DNA of 64,000 bases from Numida meleagris (lineage: Eukaryota > Chordata > Aves > Galliformes > Numididae): the NCBI RefSeq assembly GCF_002078875.1, contig NC_034410.1, forward strand, positions 42,847,571 through 42,911,570, read 5' to 3'. The position numbers and the translations under genes were made by a program. The notes beneath the pieces are model-generated. The model saw only the letters and a list, made by a program, of their open reading frames with translations. It was not told the origin of the DNA and did not search any database. Below are positions 24,001 through 39,000 of this stretch, one piece after another (within the stretch, counting starts at the first letter, position 1; each line of letters starts with the position of its first letter).

Positions 24001-27000
24001 AACCAGTCTCTTCAAATTCTTGGTCTCTTTAACACGTTTGGTTAATGTCAGAATTACAGCACCACATATTACTAATTATTTCTATAATGAAAATAGGACA
24101 GAGGAAGGTGTTAGCTGCAGCCTGCCAATTGCTAATTGCAATCCATCCAGATTCTTCCACCCAGCACCTGGCAAAGGCAGGATATGGGCTGCATTGTTTT
24201 GACAGTTCCCTTTTGCTATCTTTCCTTGACTCTCCACCTACTCCCACAACATCTTCCATTAAATGAAGTCACAGGAAAGAAGGGCTGGAGCTTTGCCAGC
24301 TGCTAGCAGTCCTACCAGAGCAACTGATACTGTCTGGAAGCCATTCCCTGCACACATCAGAGCAACCTTGGCAACAGAAGGAGAATGCTACATAACTTAT
24401 TTAGTCAAGTCTTAGCCACTCCTTTTTGTGCTGCCAAGTCAGAACCTGGGACTTGCTGTTGATCACACACTGCATGAAGAATATTGTTGCCAGAGAGTAT
24501 TAAGCCTATTCACAAGATTAAGTTCTCTCTCTCTCAAGAAAACAAAACACCACACTCAAAACCTTCAAGACTGATTTGCTAAAAAGGCTGCTATCCCACC
24601 ATGCTGCTGCAGGAAAAGCAACCAGCTAGGAGATGAGTTCTGGGCACCTTCAGCAGAACACCTCATCTTTTTATTCACCCACAGGAAGATTCACTAGCAT
24701 TCCTCCAAGTCAAAGCTACTCTCCATTATTTTAAAGTCAAAGGAAATGCTAACTTAATTATAAGAATACCTTCAGTAAGAAGTGCTAAGGTTAATGTAAG
24801 TAAATTTGCTACATTCATCCTAACCTTAACTTCCTTGAAAAGCAGTTAGACAAATCATGCCTGTAAAGTCAATTACATCAAGCCTTCATAGTAGAACATT
24901 CATACGAGTTAACACGTGAATGGGCTATCAAACATGTAGTGTTCATATATGAACAAACTACAACTTAATTCTGACTTTATATTCTATGTTACATTACCAA
25001 CATAGCCAAGGTAGCAACCCATGCAGCTGTCATTTTGCCACAGACTACCCAATTCAATATTGATCTTTACAACATGAAAGGATACATCCATGCATCACTG
25101 GTGTAGCAAATCTATGGATCTGAAACAAAGAAGAAAGCCACACAAGGCATTTAGCAGTATTAAACAATAGCAGCCAAAAAATTGTAACTAATAATGGTTG
25201 TCTAAAAGTTTTAAAATATAATTCTATACACTTGATGTTTTCTACTTTCTGATTAGGATGCAGTAATTCCTTCAGAGAGAAAAAAAATTAAAGAAAACAG
25301 CAGCACACCTAATCTTTACCAGTAGTAGGGAAAAAGTGAAAGCCTAATCCTAATTAAATGACCTTGACAGAACCAAGCTGCTTTGTTCTATTCAAGGCAT
25401 TTACTCTGCTGCAAGCCTGCTTGATACAGACCAGTAGGCACGGAAAACCTCTTGATACGGTATTTTCTATAACTTCCATCCTACTGCTGAGATAAGAGAG
25501 TCAGCAACACAAGACTTCAGTAAGGGAGAATTCTTTGTGACTAATGCTTGAAATGCTTATTCCAGGATTTTTCTTATCCTGTCACTCCAAGGTAACTTGG
25601 ATTTTCAATCAAATTTAATTTTAAAGTCTTCCAGTGCTAGAAGTCAGAAATTTCACATCTCGTTACCTGTAATTGTTACTGTAGCAAGCCACCTGTAGTC
25701 AGCATTAGGTCATGCTTCCCCTCACATTGGTTACCTCCCCCTTCAACTTCTGTTTTGCCTTCTCCTGTTTTCAGCAACCAGCCACTTGGCTTTCTTTGCT
25801 CTCCTCAACACAGGTTCCCTGATTTCCCCAGCTTTGTTTGTACAGCACCATCTAAAGCACCTACTCTGTCATATATGTCTCTGGAATACGCACAACAGCC
25901 CTTTGCTACTACCAGTCTTCACATTCCAAAAGCAGTGCATAATCCAGCCTTTTCAACCAGTGCTATCATAAAAGCACAACTGCACAGGTTACTGAGACAG
26001 AAATAGAAACAGCGAGTCGTTCACTTGGATAAATGGTAAGTACTGATAAAGAGAAAAGCTTGCTGTAGTGGAGGCAGTCTAGTAGAAATCATAGAATTAG
26101 CTAGGTTGGAAAAGACCTACAAGATCACCTAGTCCAACCATCCACCTACCACCAATAACCCCACTAGACCATGTCTATAGAAATCATAGAATTAGCTAGG
26201 TTATTAGGTTAGTAGGTTTCATGTATTTTGCAGGTTTCTAAGTCTGGCCACTGACATACTTACTACAAGCACAACTCATAGTCATGCACTGGTATTTACT
26301 GCACTAAATGAATTCCAATATTACATTGTGCCAGTAGTGTCAGTCTTACTCAAGTGTCAGCTTTATGACCTACTCACTAGGCAAGCAGAGTTTAAACTGC
26401 ACCCACTGAGAAAGATGCTAGCCAGTCTTAGGGTATTGTGCTGACCTAAAGATAAACAAGTAGTTACATTTTTAAAAGTCCAAGAAGTACATGCTCTGCA
26501 GTGCAAGTCTGCCTTCAGGCTACACAAGCATGACCTCAGCACGTTATCTTCAAATGCAGACACTTCCAAAGACACTTCCAATACTAAATATTGAGGATAT
26601 TGACATTAAATTGGAAGTTTGAAAGTAGATTGTCACTGTACTAAACTAAAAGTGAAATAGCCAAGGTATGCTAGATCCCAGCTGTCTGAAATAAGACAAC
26701 ACTGTATAATTTTAGTAAGAGCATATTCATTCTATATCAATATAATGATTCTAAAGCGTTTACCTCTGGTTGAGCAGCAAATTCTCTAAGAAGATGTCCA
26801 TTCCACACAAACCGTGGATCTGCCTGCAGCAAAGACAGAAAAACCATGCTTTCAGAAACTCTTAGTTCTGTTTAATCCAACATACGGGCAACATAGAATC
26901 CACGCATTATGCAAACTTAGGTGGATAAGTGTATACGGATGTGGAACACCCTTTGTTCACTAGTACCATTAATAGATCTTCAACTAGAATTCTAGATAAA

Positions 27001-30000
27001 GTTGTTAAAAGAACAGTTCTCTTATCTTCAAGGAGGTTGCCAGACACTTCAGGAATGCTAAACCATTAGCAATTCAGCTGAAATATGAGAATAATGTTCG
27101 AAAGTTTCTATTATATAAACAGGGCTCAAAGAGATTATCCAAAACGTTGATAACAATAGCAAGGTAAGATTGCTCAAGTGGCCAGAAGTTAAGAGTGTAA
27201 GGAGTCCTGTATGCAAGAATCAACAAATTGAAGAACCAAAGTTAAACAAAACTCGCAGTTATAGAAAGAATTTATTTCCAACTACATCAATGATCCTCAA
27301 CTTCATGTTTCTCCTGTTCTCAGCTCACCTCAGAAGCATCTTGGGCAGGTTGCTGAGCACTTTCTAAAAAGCTACCAAATTAGTCATCAAAGTGACATTT
27401 GCTGCAGAACAGCGCAGGCTCTAGGGAGATGGCACAAATTTCAGCTCTAAGATGAGGCATACAAGACAAAGAATCAGAAAAGAGGATAATTCAACCCCAG
27501 TGTAAGAAAAGGGATAAAAACACCCCTTATTTCTGCCAGAAGATACAGCAAGTAGGACTTGAACTACCACAAAAAAAAAAAAACTGACATGATGCATTAG
27601 TGACCTTATTCTGGTGTTGTTTCCTTCTAGAACTGTTAAACAACAACAAATCCACATCAACTACAGGCTCGGCTTCTCTGGAAAAAAAACTGGATATGCT
27701 CAAAATTGTAATTACTCCTTGATGAAACCATTATACTACAATAATGAATAAGAAATTACATGTAAATGGTTTTAGTTAACTAACATTTGTATTTACTTCA
27801 AACTCTCCATTTACTGTGCTTTGCCTTTCAAACAACCTTCTAGGATGCCACAGTTTTAGCACAAACCAATCTTTTCATGTCAGCAACTAGGAAAGTATCT
27901 AAAAAAACCCAAATATTTGATAATGCAAAAACTAGTCCCCAGCTATTAATTGGAAAATGTGAGGTTTTCATGGTTTTGTTTAAGTCTTGGAAAGAAAAAG
28001 TGAACTACTTCCCTAGAGCAGGTAGTTTCAGTAACCAAGGAACTTCAGGGACTCTACTGCCACTGCTTCTGCAGAAGAAAGTGCTATTTGCTTCCAAGGT
28101 CTCAGTATTTCATTGCTTAAGCAGTTTAAACTGCTGGAGTTTGTTCAAGAAACGTTTAGATATAGCGTTGGGAGACATGATTTAGTGGGGTTGTTGGTGG
28201 TAGGTGGATGGTTGGACTAGGTGATCTTGTAGGGCTTTTCCAACCTAGCTAATTCTATGATTCTATGATTCTAAACCTTCTTTATGCTGCACTATACAGT
28301 TATTTGCCAGATTAAGGATTCTGAAACTCTAGAAGCACAAGACACTTTCTTTTAAAGGTTTGTGTTTGGCTGTATGTCTCTGTTGTCTTTAACACAACAT
28401 ACTAAACACATGCTTCAAACTTAAGGAATAAGTGCAGTGTAGACAAAATATCTAATTCCAGGGCCAATAGTCATAAATGTGCAGTTTTGTTCCACATTAT
28501 CCTGAAATAGAACACAAAGTCAGATGCATTCTCCCTCTTCTCACTCTCCTCCCCATTTGGTGTCGGGTTTTTTTTTCCCTGCTCCTGAGTTTGGGTTAAA
28601 GGAATCACTTGCCTTCTCTCAACTTTTCTGCTTAGTTCCTTCTTGCCACAATTAGAACTGTTGAGTATCACTTGTCAAGCCACCCTGCATCATATCTAAA
28701 AAGTCATGGTTGTCAGGCAAAGTCCCCAGTGACTCCCATTTTTAAGAAAGGGAGAAAGGAAAACCATGGTAACTACAGGCTGGTAAGCCTCACCTCTGTG
28801 CCTGGGACGATCATGGAGAAGATACTTCTGGAAGCTATGTTAAGGGCAGATCATGCCTGACCAGTCTGGTGTCCTCCAACGCAGTGACAACATTGTTGGA
28901 CAAAGGAAGGGCAGCTGATGTCATCTACCTGGACTTGTGCAAGGCCTTTGACATGCTTCCACACCACATTCCTCTCTTTCTGATTTAGAGATTGATTTGT
29001 AGGCTGGATGACTCAGTAGATAAAGAATTAGTTGGATGGTCGCAGCCAGAGAGTTATGGTCAATAGATCTACACCCAGGTGGAGGCCAGGCATGAGTGGC
29101 GCCCCCAGGTGTCTGTTGCTCTCCAACACCTTTATCAATGACTAACAGTGGGATCGAGTGCACCCTTAGCAAGTTTGCAGATGACACCAAGCTGGTCGGT
29201 GCAGTAGATACAACAGAAGGAAGGGAAGCCATCCAGAGGGACCTGGACAGGCTTGAGAAGAGGGCCCACAGGAACCTAATGAGGTTCAAGAAAGCCAAGT
29301 CCAAGGTGCTGCACTTGAGTCAGGGCAATTCCTGGGAGAAGAACTCATTGAGAGCAGCCCTGCTGAGAAGGGCTTCGCTCACTTGGACCCCCAAAAGCTA
29401 GATACGACCCAGCAGTGGACGCTTGCAGCCTAGAAGGACAACTGTATTCTTGACTGCATCAAAGAGGGGTGGTCAGCAGGGTGAGGGAGATGAGCATCCC
29501 TCTCTACTCTGCCTTTGTAAAGCCTCATCTGGAATACTGCATCCAGGCCTGGTGTCCCCAGCACCAGAAGGATGTGGAACTGTTGGAATGGGTCCAGAGG
29601 AGGATCACAGAGATGGCTAAAGGGCTGGAACATCTCTCCTATGAAGAAAGGAGGATGAAGTTGGGCTTGTTTAGCTTGGAGAAGACTTCAGGGAAGACTT
29701 CAGTGCAGCCTTCCAGTACTTGAAGGGAGCTTACAAGCTCCCAAGAGACTGACTGACTGACACCTGGTCTGACAGGACAAGGGAGAATGGTTTGAAAATA
29801 AAAGAGTGGAGATTTAGATTAGATGTTGTGAGGAAATTCAGGGGGTGGTGATGCACTGGAACAGAGAAGCTGTGGATGCTCCATCCTTGGATGCATTTAA
29901 GGCCAGGTTGGATGGGGCCCCAGGCAGCCTGATCTGGTGGGTGGTAGCCCTGCTGATGGCAAAGAGATTAGAACTAAACAATCTTTAACATCTCTTCCAG

Positions 30001-33000
30001 TGTAAACCATTTTACAGTTTTATGAAGTCAAAGGCAAACCATCTTAAATTCCTCTTAAATTCATTTGAAACAGACGTTTCAAAGTACTTCTAACCTGCCT
30101 AATCTAGAAGTATGACATCACACTGCTAACAAGCTATGAGACCAAAGGAAGAGCATGCTACTATGCTAGCTGCAACCTCCAACAGTTTTGATAGGACACC
30201 ACAGCACTCGACTTCTGAACTGAAGCATAGTACACCAGTTATTTCCACTCTTATTCTATGCACACCAAGAAGCAAACTAAGTTGACTGAATGTACTTTGC
30301 ACACCTGATTGGTTGCTTCTTTTTCCTCCTACTGTCTGCTTCTTATTTAAGAGAACTACCCTAGTACAACTGGATTGACAAGCTACAGAGTTCAGCAACA
30401 TAGAAATAGGAAGAGAAGTAAAAGCACTGTTATAAAGACTTACATCTAAGCAACACACAAATCCATTCCGCTCGTTTAGTTTAATGACTGAGACAGTAAA
30501 GACATTTTCAGTTTTAGAGGATCATAAACTCTAACACCAGCTGCTACGATTTAACATTATTTCATTATAAAACATAGTAGAAGGTTTAAACCTGAGAGTA
30601 GTAGGCGCACTGATTTCAGCAACATCACCCTAAGCTTTTTATTAACTTAGAAGTTGGAGATAGTATTTAAATGATGTCAGAAAAACCTGAGTAAAGTATA
30701 CTTATGTCATGCAGAACTAACTGACTGGCATCAGAGACAAAGCAACAAGAAATCCTCACCCTCTCCAACAGGCTCATCTCCTGGAACTCTGGGCTGGTGT
30801 TGGCTAACCGTTGCAGGGTGTGTGTTAGGTCATAAGTTGTTGAGAAGTAGAATCCATCCACACTCAAAACATGACTAATCATTGATAGAAATACTTTATT
30901 GTCCTGTAACTGTTAAGAGGAAGGAGAAAAAAAGTTACTTTTAAAAGCTATCACTACTTTACCTGAAACTATTTTGCTTTAAAAAAAAAAAGCAGTGTGA
31001 AAGAAAGGATACAAGATTTAATGCTAAGATTACCCCAATTACTAACCTGTGTTCTGATTCAAACTTCAATTAACTTCACTCCTTTCCTGAAAGAGCATCA
31101 GATGCTCTTTGAGCTCCATTGCTTACACATGCTTATCTACTCTTTATCAATCCACAACACATACAATAAAGAAAAAGCCTTTGTCCTTTTCATCCCTTTC
31201 AAAACCAATTTGTCCCTGCTGAGTAATCACGTGATTGAATAATTGCTTAAATTAAGCAAAGTGGGAAACTAGATGTGAGCAAAGCAGCTTATTGTAGAAT
31301 AGTAAAGCCATGAGAAATACATAACAGGAAGAGAGCTGTGACTTTATGGAGTGGCTCAGGAAGACTGTTTTCTAATAGTCTGCATAAAGTGTAGCACTAA
31401 AACATCTCTGCAGTACACCACGCTGAGAAAGCATTCATTAAGGCCCTCAAAAGGGAGATGATGATAGATATTCAGAACAAGAATATGCAGCAAGATAGGC
31501 AACTTCATGCTACCATATCGTACTATTCTAGAAGGGGGAAAAGCGCACAACATATGGATCAAACTCAGTGGGATTGATACTCCATGTTGTACAATATCAG
31601 TTTGTTATCTTGAATGACATAGCTTATATACATTTCAATCCAAATATTCCAACAATTACTGTAGTCTAAACCAATCAGAGGAAAAGGAAGTATAGTTCAG
31701 AGAGATTCATGAAAAAATAAAACCACACAAACTAAAAACCAACATACTCTGATCCACTAACTTTCATAGCCCCATCAAGTTAGTTAGGTTCTGCAGTAAT
31801 GGAGATCAACAGAAGAATTTCCTCCCCACTCCCCGAGTCAATCCACTTCTACCTGAATATCAGTTAAGTGCAGCATGGTCTTTTTGTAGGAGATGATGTC
31901 AAAGTCTGTTGCTTTCCAGATTGCATGACTGAAAATCTCACCTACTTTTTTCTTTTTTGTTATTACAATAAGGTATGTCCCTGTAAATCAGAAAAAGCAA
32001 AGTTTTTTGAAAAAGCAGATACGCATATTAAAAAAATAGTCCATAATCATACCAGAAAACTGAAATCAATAGGAAAGAGTGAGATTTCTTCAAGTTCCAG
32101 ATATGACTTTGTTCATTACAGCATCAAGCGGCTGGAACAGAAACAAACACACTTGCAAAGGTAACCACATCTCTATACTCACAGATCTTGAGCTACTCAT
32201 TAAGTTTAAGGAATTTACAGAATAGACGAGTAAAAAGAAGGAGTCGTGTTCACACTTCAGAGTAAAAACGGTCCAATTTTTTAAGGTTTCAAATGTAGAA
32301 TGTAGCCAATGGCTCTGTGCTTCCCAAATCACATTCAAACCAGAAGCATGCAAAAGAAAGCATGCTTTGGAATCCAAGAAGTCTATTCATCTCATGCTCA
32401 GAAATAAATTTGTCCTATTAGGTTCAAAATAGAGCAAAGAGGAGGGGTTTTGCTTCTTTGTTTTAATAATTTAAGAGGGTAAGCCTGCTGCTTTCCTGGT
32501 TGAATAAGTATCGAGCAAAAAAGAATATCATGACAGTATGTTCAAGCCAATTAATTCACATTTGTTGGAAAACACAATGTAACTTTATTTCAGGGCCATC
32601 TCGTTTTTGAAAAAAGATTACTTCAGGAAACTGTACACTGACAGAAAAAAATCACTCCCACACTGTAACACCATTAAATGTGTACTTGAAGTGCCACTTG
32701 AGCAAACCAATGAGCAGGCCACAGAGAGGCACAAAAACAAAATCTAATACTTTTTTTTTTTTTAAACTAAGGCATTAAGAAAGTCTGCTTACTGAAGTAG
32801 GAAGAGCTCGTGTTACACACAGCACTTTTACTCCTGTATCTAGATACGTGTGAGGTTTTATGGGCAAGTTAATTACTATTATAGGTATCTGGCCTATATA
32901 CTAGTCAGAGAGCAAGTAGCACTCCCCCGCATCCTCCTTTCTTCCTAAACAAAAAGAAAAACTCTTCAGCTTTCATTTTATATCATTTATATTAGTGGAA

Positions 33001-36000
33001 TAATCAAGGCTGTAGGATGCTTGCATCTCTAGGTATAAGTATCATTTTGGTTGGTACGGCACAAGCAGCCAGATATCTTACAAGAACCAGAGTATTATGT
33101 TCACCGCTGCACCACAAAGGCACTGTATGAATAAGTGTGTTTACACCAACATGAGTTACCAGTACTGTCTTTTCCTACGTATATGATATTCAGTTTCAGA
33201 TTTCAAATAATAGTTCATCATTTCCCCCCCTTAATACTGTAATAGAGGAAAAACATCGATGCCAGTTAAAGACACGGCACTGATGGATACTGAATCAGAT
33301 TTACAGTTAGCACGTAACAGCGACATGCCTAACAACCGTTCACCAAACACTAACCAATACAAGCTATATACTAATGGAGCCAGGCTTCAGGGGTAGGGCT
33401 GGGGAGAGGAATCAGGATATTGGCAGAAGTTACATACTCTGGTGCAATATTCAGTCAGATGAATGAAAGTCATTACCAAAACTCCCCTTTGGGGCAGTGA
33501 AGTTTGAAAGTTTAAGATCCTGTCAGAAGTCACTGTACTTAACAGTGATGCTACACTTCAGTTCAAGAATGCCATAGCATGATTGAACTTAAATCCTTCA
33601 TTTGCGTGGAGGCTTTCATCCATCTCATTATAACATCATTGTGCAGATTACATTAGTCTGTAGAAGGCATGCTATCCAAAAGATAGCAATCGCTTGTTAG
33701 CTTAAGCCTTATGAGTCATATTCATTTGAGACAGTGACTACTGACATCCCATAGCAATGTTTGGATGTTTAAAAAAAAAAATCAGCTTATTCTTACCCTA
33801 GCCTATAAATCCCTGAAATGCAGGATTGTTCTAGTCCATTCTTTTTCTTTCAGGTTGAATTTCCTTTGTATTTCTAAATTGTTGGTATACAATCATTACC
33901 TAAAGAGCTGTACTCATTTATCTAACATCTCGTCACTCATTTATTTGTGTAGCAGCATTATTGATGTGAAGTCAAACTTCCCAACATATGACTACTGCAT
34001 CAAATCCTCCAGCTAAGATTGAAACAGTTACAGAGAACTTCATCTACCAGAACAGTAGATGAAGTTGTTTGCAGGCATTTGAAATGCATTCTTAAAACCC
34101 AGCAAGCTGGCAATTAACCTTAGCTTTAGAGCAGCTGCAAATTTAAGACCATCATAAACATACAAGATAAACTGTATTTGGATACCTCCGTGCCCAGCAA
34201 CCCAAAGGAAAGCCAATCATACTGATGAAAGTGTAGCATCAGGGATCTGCAAAGACTATTTTTGTCTTTAAAGTTATCTTAGCAATATATTTTTCATCAT
34301 TTACATAAGCACAGTTCTGTTTTCCTTACCTGCCACCAACCGTATTGTTCCCAAAATACCGTATATAGGCCTTGTAACAGCTGAAGGGGGAACATCTTTT
34401 TTAACTGAAAAACAAATATACACATACATCAACTTCAGAATATTTCATGAGTGTATCAAAACTAAACTGTCAAAGCTTCTTGGACAAATCAAGTTCTGCT
34501 TCCATAGGAAGGAATGCATTAAAATGGTAAAACCTGAGAGGGGGAGAGGGAGGGGGTTGAGGAGAGGATGTAGAAGCACTCTAACCTGTTATTTTGTTTA
34601 ATCAAAAGAATCATTCCATTGAATACATTTCCATTTCAGAAGCTTTAACACACTTCTCCATTTCTCTGGAGAAATGCTAACAGAAGCACAGATCTTGCAA
34701 GGGATATAGTATTCCAAAAGACACGCCAAGATCCAAAAGGTATCCAAACATCAATTTTAACTGCTAATATGTTAAGCCTTCCTCTACCCACTTCTCTAGA
34801 ATAGGAGAATATGAGAAGTTCAAAAAAACTCCACACAATAAAACAAGAAACACCCACAGAGTTGAGCATTTCCCTAGACTCCCAAGCCTGGAGAAAAGAG
34901 ACAGCACTCAATTCTTTCTGTGCTTTAAGTATCACACAGGTTTATTTGATCAAACACCAGTAACAGAAACTGATGTAGACTAGCAGAAGACTTTGGACAG
35001 TCATCCCTACTAGCCATCTAGTTTTGAAGGGGTAACTCTGAATGAGAAATGGAGGTACTATACTAGAACACTAAAAAAATATCAGTGGGATGGGCATGCT
35101 GCTCTTATGTGAGCATATTGAATAAAAAGTAAAGGAGTTCCTGCTTTTATATTAATACCAAGCAGACAAATGCTAGAATATTACTGAGATACCAACTCCT
35201 GAAGCATCAAAAAGGGAAGTCACACACCGCCGTAACTTCATGTCATCATTTAATGCAAGTTTTTTTTTTTTTTTAAAAGCACTGGGTTCACATTCTGAAA
35301 GTAATATTCAACCAATCAGAATTTTGAAGACCTGAGCATGAGCATGCTTAAGAGTACCTGCACTGACAATTGAATCCATATTCACAACAGAACTAAGTTT
35401 ACAGTGAGGTCGTTGCTGTTTCTTAGAGGTTTTATGGAAATCCAGGCTTCAGTACTGAAAAAAAACAACTGCACAGCTAATTCAGCAAGAGCTGCAGGAG
35501 CCCAGGGCCCAATCCTTTCTTGATTGATCTTGGACTTGCTGCACCAACCCCAACTCATTTGGATAAGTTAGCTCTTACTGTTGTGATAGACAGTTTTGCT
35601 GAAAACAGACAAGCACCATCACTTTGGACACTCGCAGGGTAAATTCCACAGTGAAGAGGAATTGCAAAGTTTTTCTCAGGACAGAACACAAAGCATTATT
35701 TTAAAACACTAAAGATAAGAAAGCACCTCTCAGTATCATTGTAAAGCTCTGAAGATCTTCTGAGAACACCTAAAACAAAATGACAGAATGATGAACAGCA
35801 AGGCTTACGCTGAGATGCACTGGGAAGGAAAGTACCTGTAAGAGTGACTTCTGTGGAGACTCTGTCAATAGCCAGCACATCATCTGCTCCATCATCACAA
35901 GCTTCCACATAGAACTTCTCTGGTGTGGTATGCCTTTAATAGAATGGAGAGGAAAAAAAAATTTAGCAAGACTAACTTCATTTCTATTTTGCTCTGTTTT

Positions 36001-39000
36001 CAGGTGGCAAAGAGCCTGATCAATTTTGAACTTCATTTCAGCTGCAAGAAATGACCATGAAAATCCCACTGGATTGCCTCCTAACAGTCAGTGCACGAGC
36101 AGCAAATAAAACTTATCAGTTACTCAAAAATCCGTGGCCTGTTTAATAAATACCACCTTCCTCCATTTCACTGGAAGTTAAAGACACAAAGCTGAGTTTG
36201 TCTTCATACGGGTCCACTATAAAACTCATACAAGCTTGAGCTTCGCCACTTCAAAAGTCTCATAAGCCAAAATAGAATTTCAGAAGTCAAACGCTTCCTA
36301 ATGCATCAGGAACTGAAGCACCACATCCCTCATGATGGCCCAGGAAACACAAAGCCATGCTCAAAGCAGAAAGCACACATCCCACACTAGAGACAAAATC
36401 CACTAGAAATGACCCAGGAAACAACTGGAAAACTTAAGTCACGCATCATTGAAGCAGGTGCCTCTGGGTCACCCTTCTCCAGATTTGTTAGCCAGGGCGA
36501 TGTGACAGTGTGGAAACTTGTATCCACGCCAGCTAGCACATTATCCCAGTACCACCAGCAGCCTACTCAGCCTTCACAGGTACGCAGAACAGCACCAGAT
36601 GTTTAGGGGCCCAGAATGTTTCTGGAAGCTGTTTAACAAGTGTCAGATCCGAAGTACAAGCTGACCGGTGTTGTCATGTGCAGCAGTTATGCAGAACTCT
36701 TTAAGATGCACGGAGGGAACGCTAAACAAAAACAAACACTTTTGAACTAATGCTCTTAACTCGTAGAATTATTTTTCTTAGTTTGATGTCAGATCTTTTT
36801 AGGCCGTTTCTCCCTACACAAACCTGGCCTTCCTTCACATTTTTTTTTGGCTGTTTTTCAAGACCTTCAGAGAGCTGACGGAGAACAACAACTCAGATCA
36901 GAAGAAGCCCTAGCCCCTATTTTGTCTTCTGGTTCTACTATTCCTCCTCCTACAGTTTTTAGTCACTATCTCTTACACGCTGCCTGCACATTTCTATCTT
37001 TGCCTAAGCTACCATCTCCACAGGCACTTCTGAAACGAGCTTCCACGCAGCAGCCCATATTCTGCTTTTGTACAACCTTCATGCTTGGCACCAGAGCCTG
37101 CCTTGTCCTTGGCTACGCTGTCACTGCTGTCGATAACCTGCCAAAACAGCAACATCTCTTCCCGTAAATACCTTGTTTCCATCACAGCTCAAGAGCACAT
37201 AAATCTTCCCAAGATCCGAGTTCCCCTCATCTAGTTTGCATTACAGAAGGACCACAGCCATCAGAGGCTATTGCTCAGTGTTGCTAACAAACAACGTGAT
37301 AAAGGAAAATATTTGGTGCTGATAGCATAGCTCATGATACTCAAGAACAGCAAAGATATCAATGCACCGCAGCCATCAAATTCATGGTTCAGGCATTACT
37401 AAGGGTGGCTTGTGCCGCATTTAGAAAGTCTTCTCCAATTTAGGAATGTGAGTAAACTGCCACCAAGAGACACAGCAATTCATCCTGTAGGTTTCATCCT
37501 TACAATCCAAAGCTGAGAAAGAAGTACCTATGAGAGATTTCAAGAAGACTTAGAAGGAAAACAAGTCTTTAGTTGGAGATTTTTAATTTTATTTTTTTTT
37601 TTAATAAAAGGTCCTTTTTCATTATTTCACCTCGTGCTGCTGAAGAATCACTCAGATGAGAACTTCTAGGAGAACAGTAAAAGACAACTGAATGGCTCAA
37701 ACCAAATTAGTCCCTGTCCTCCCCAGAGCTGGGCTAAGCATTGCGCTGTGTTGCAGCATAGGCTTTCAGATGCTAGAGGCATTTTTAATGCCCAGATGAG
37801 AGACAGTTCAACATGAGCTGGAGAAAGGGGAAAAGGACAAGCTTGCCTACAAACAGCTAGGATGTGACTGAGTGTTAACTATGTGCCCTTGTTGCTGAAG
37901 CAATTTCAGTAGAATCCGAGCCATGCTTTGAATAAAGTTCTCCACATTTGCACGGGAACAAGTTTGGTGTTACAGCAGGAGTGGTTTACCTGCAGATCTT
38001 TCTGGAAGTTTCTATAAAAACAAAGATACCTTGAAATTACCTCAGAGGACTAAGTTTCAACACTTGCTGCTTTTCTTAGCAGCTAACTGTATTACAAGAA
38101 GTTCTCTATTCTTCTTCACTGAATTCAGGTTTACTGTATTCCTGCACTTCAAGAGAACCGAGCAGAGGAAGCCATCCTCCTTCCAAAGCCATGAGCTGCA
38201 ACTTCAGCTTTCCTAAGAAAAAACCTTTTCTGTTGTATTTACCAGCTGCTTTGTGAATCACTTGAAGATATTGCTTGCCCTTTCTAAAAATCGATATCAA
38301 AACAACAGTTGTCCCATTTACCATTCCAAGTCACAAGACTGCACTACAAAGAGCGTTGATTCTTAACATAATAGAAACATAGAAGGAAAATAAACACTTG
38401 TTTACACCACTTACAGGGTTGGCTTCATTTCCAGTTGAGATGGTCTCTTTTGGTTTGTGTATGTTGTGACGCTTCACTTGCTCTGTTTTTATTATAAAGT
38501 AGTGCTGTACATAACGAATATTAGGCACAGTACCATGTTACATTGTAATTAGGCTGATCTAACAGACAAGAATATCCCTGCATCCAGATTTGGCACGAAA
38601 GAGAAACCATCTCAGCCTAATGGAACCAAAGATAGAACCTCACTCAATACCCCTTCAGCCTTCCAGACCTCAACAGCCAAACCCTTACTCCAGTAATTGA
38701 TTATTTCACCATAAATACTGAACATTACTCTAATGCAGGAAGCTCTTTGATATCAGCCTCTAAGCTCTGCGATAAAACAAGCCAAAAGCACATCCTGCAC
38801 TGCGCAATGCGTTTGCTGTGCTCAAGTACCAAAGTAGTCAACAGCAGGCTATAGGAAAGACATTAACAAGACACAGCCCCAGCAGCGCGTTAAGTAACAG
38901 TGTTACCACGCTGACGGTTGCAGCACTCCAGAGATTCCAGATTTTCTAGGTGAGCAGGTGTTCTAATTATACATCTACAATAAATATTACTCCTCGAGCA

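Larger units (their letters stand above)
26824..30759 (-). other. SACM1L: SACM1L intron 5
   Basis: This 3.9-kb GT-AG intron holds two CR1 elements on the + strand (28130-28273 and 28715-30024), both antisense to SACM1L. The remainder is AT-rich and featureless. Confidence 0.7.

Noticed and set aside
28246..28273. ATTCTATG tandem repeat as an independent microsatellite
   Set aside because: It is the normal 3' tail of the CR1 element that ends there.
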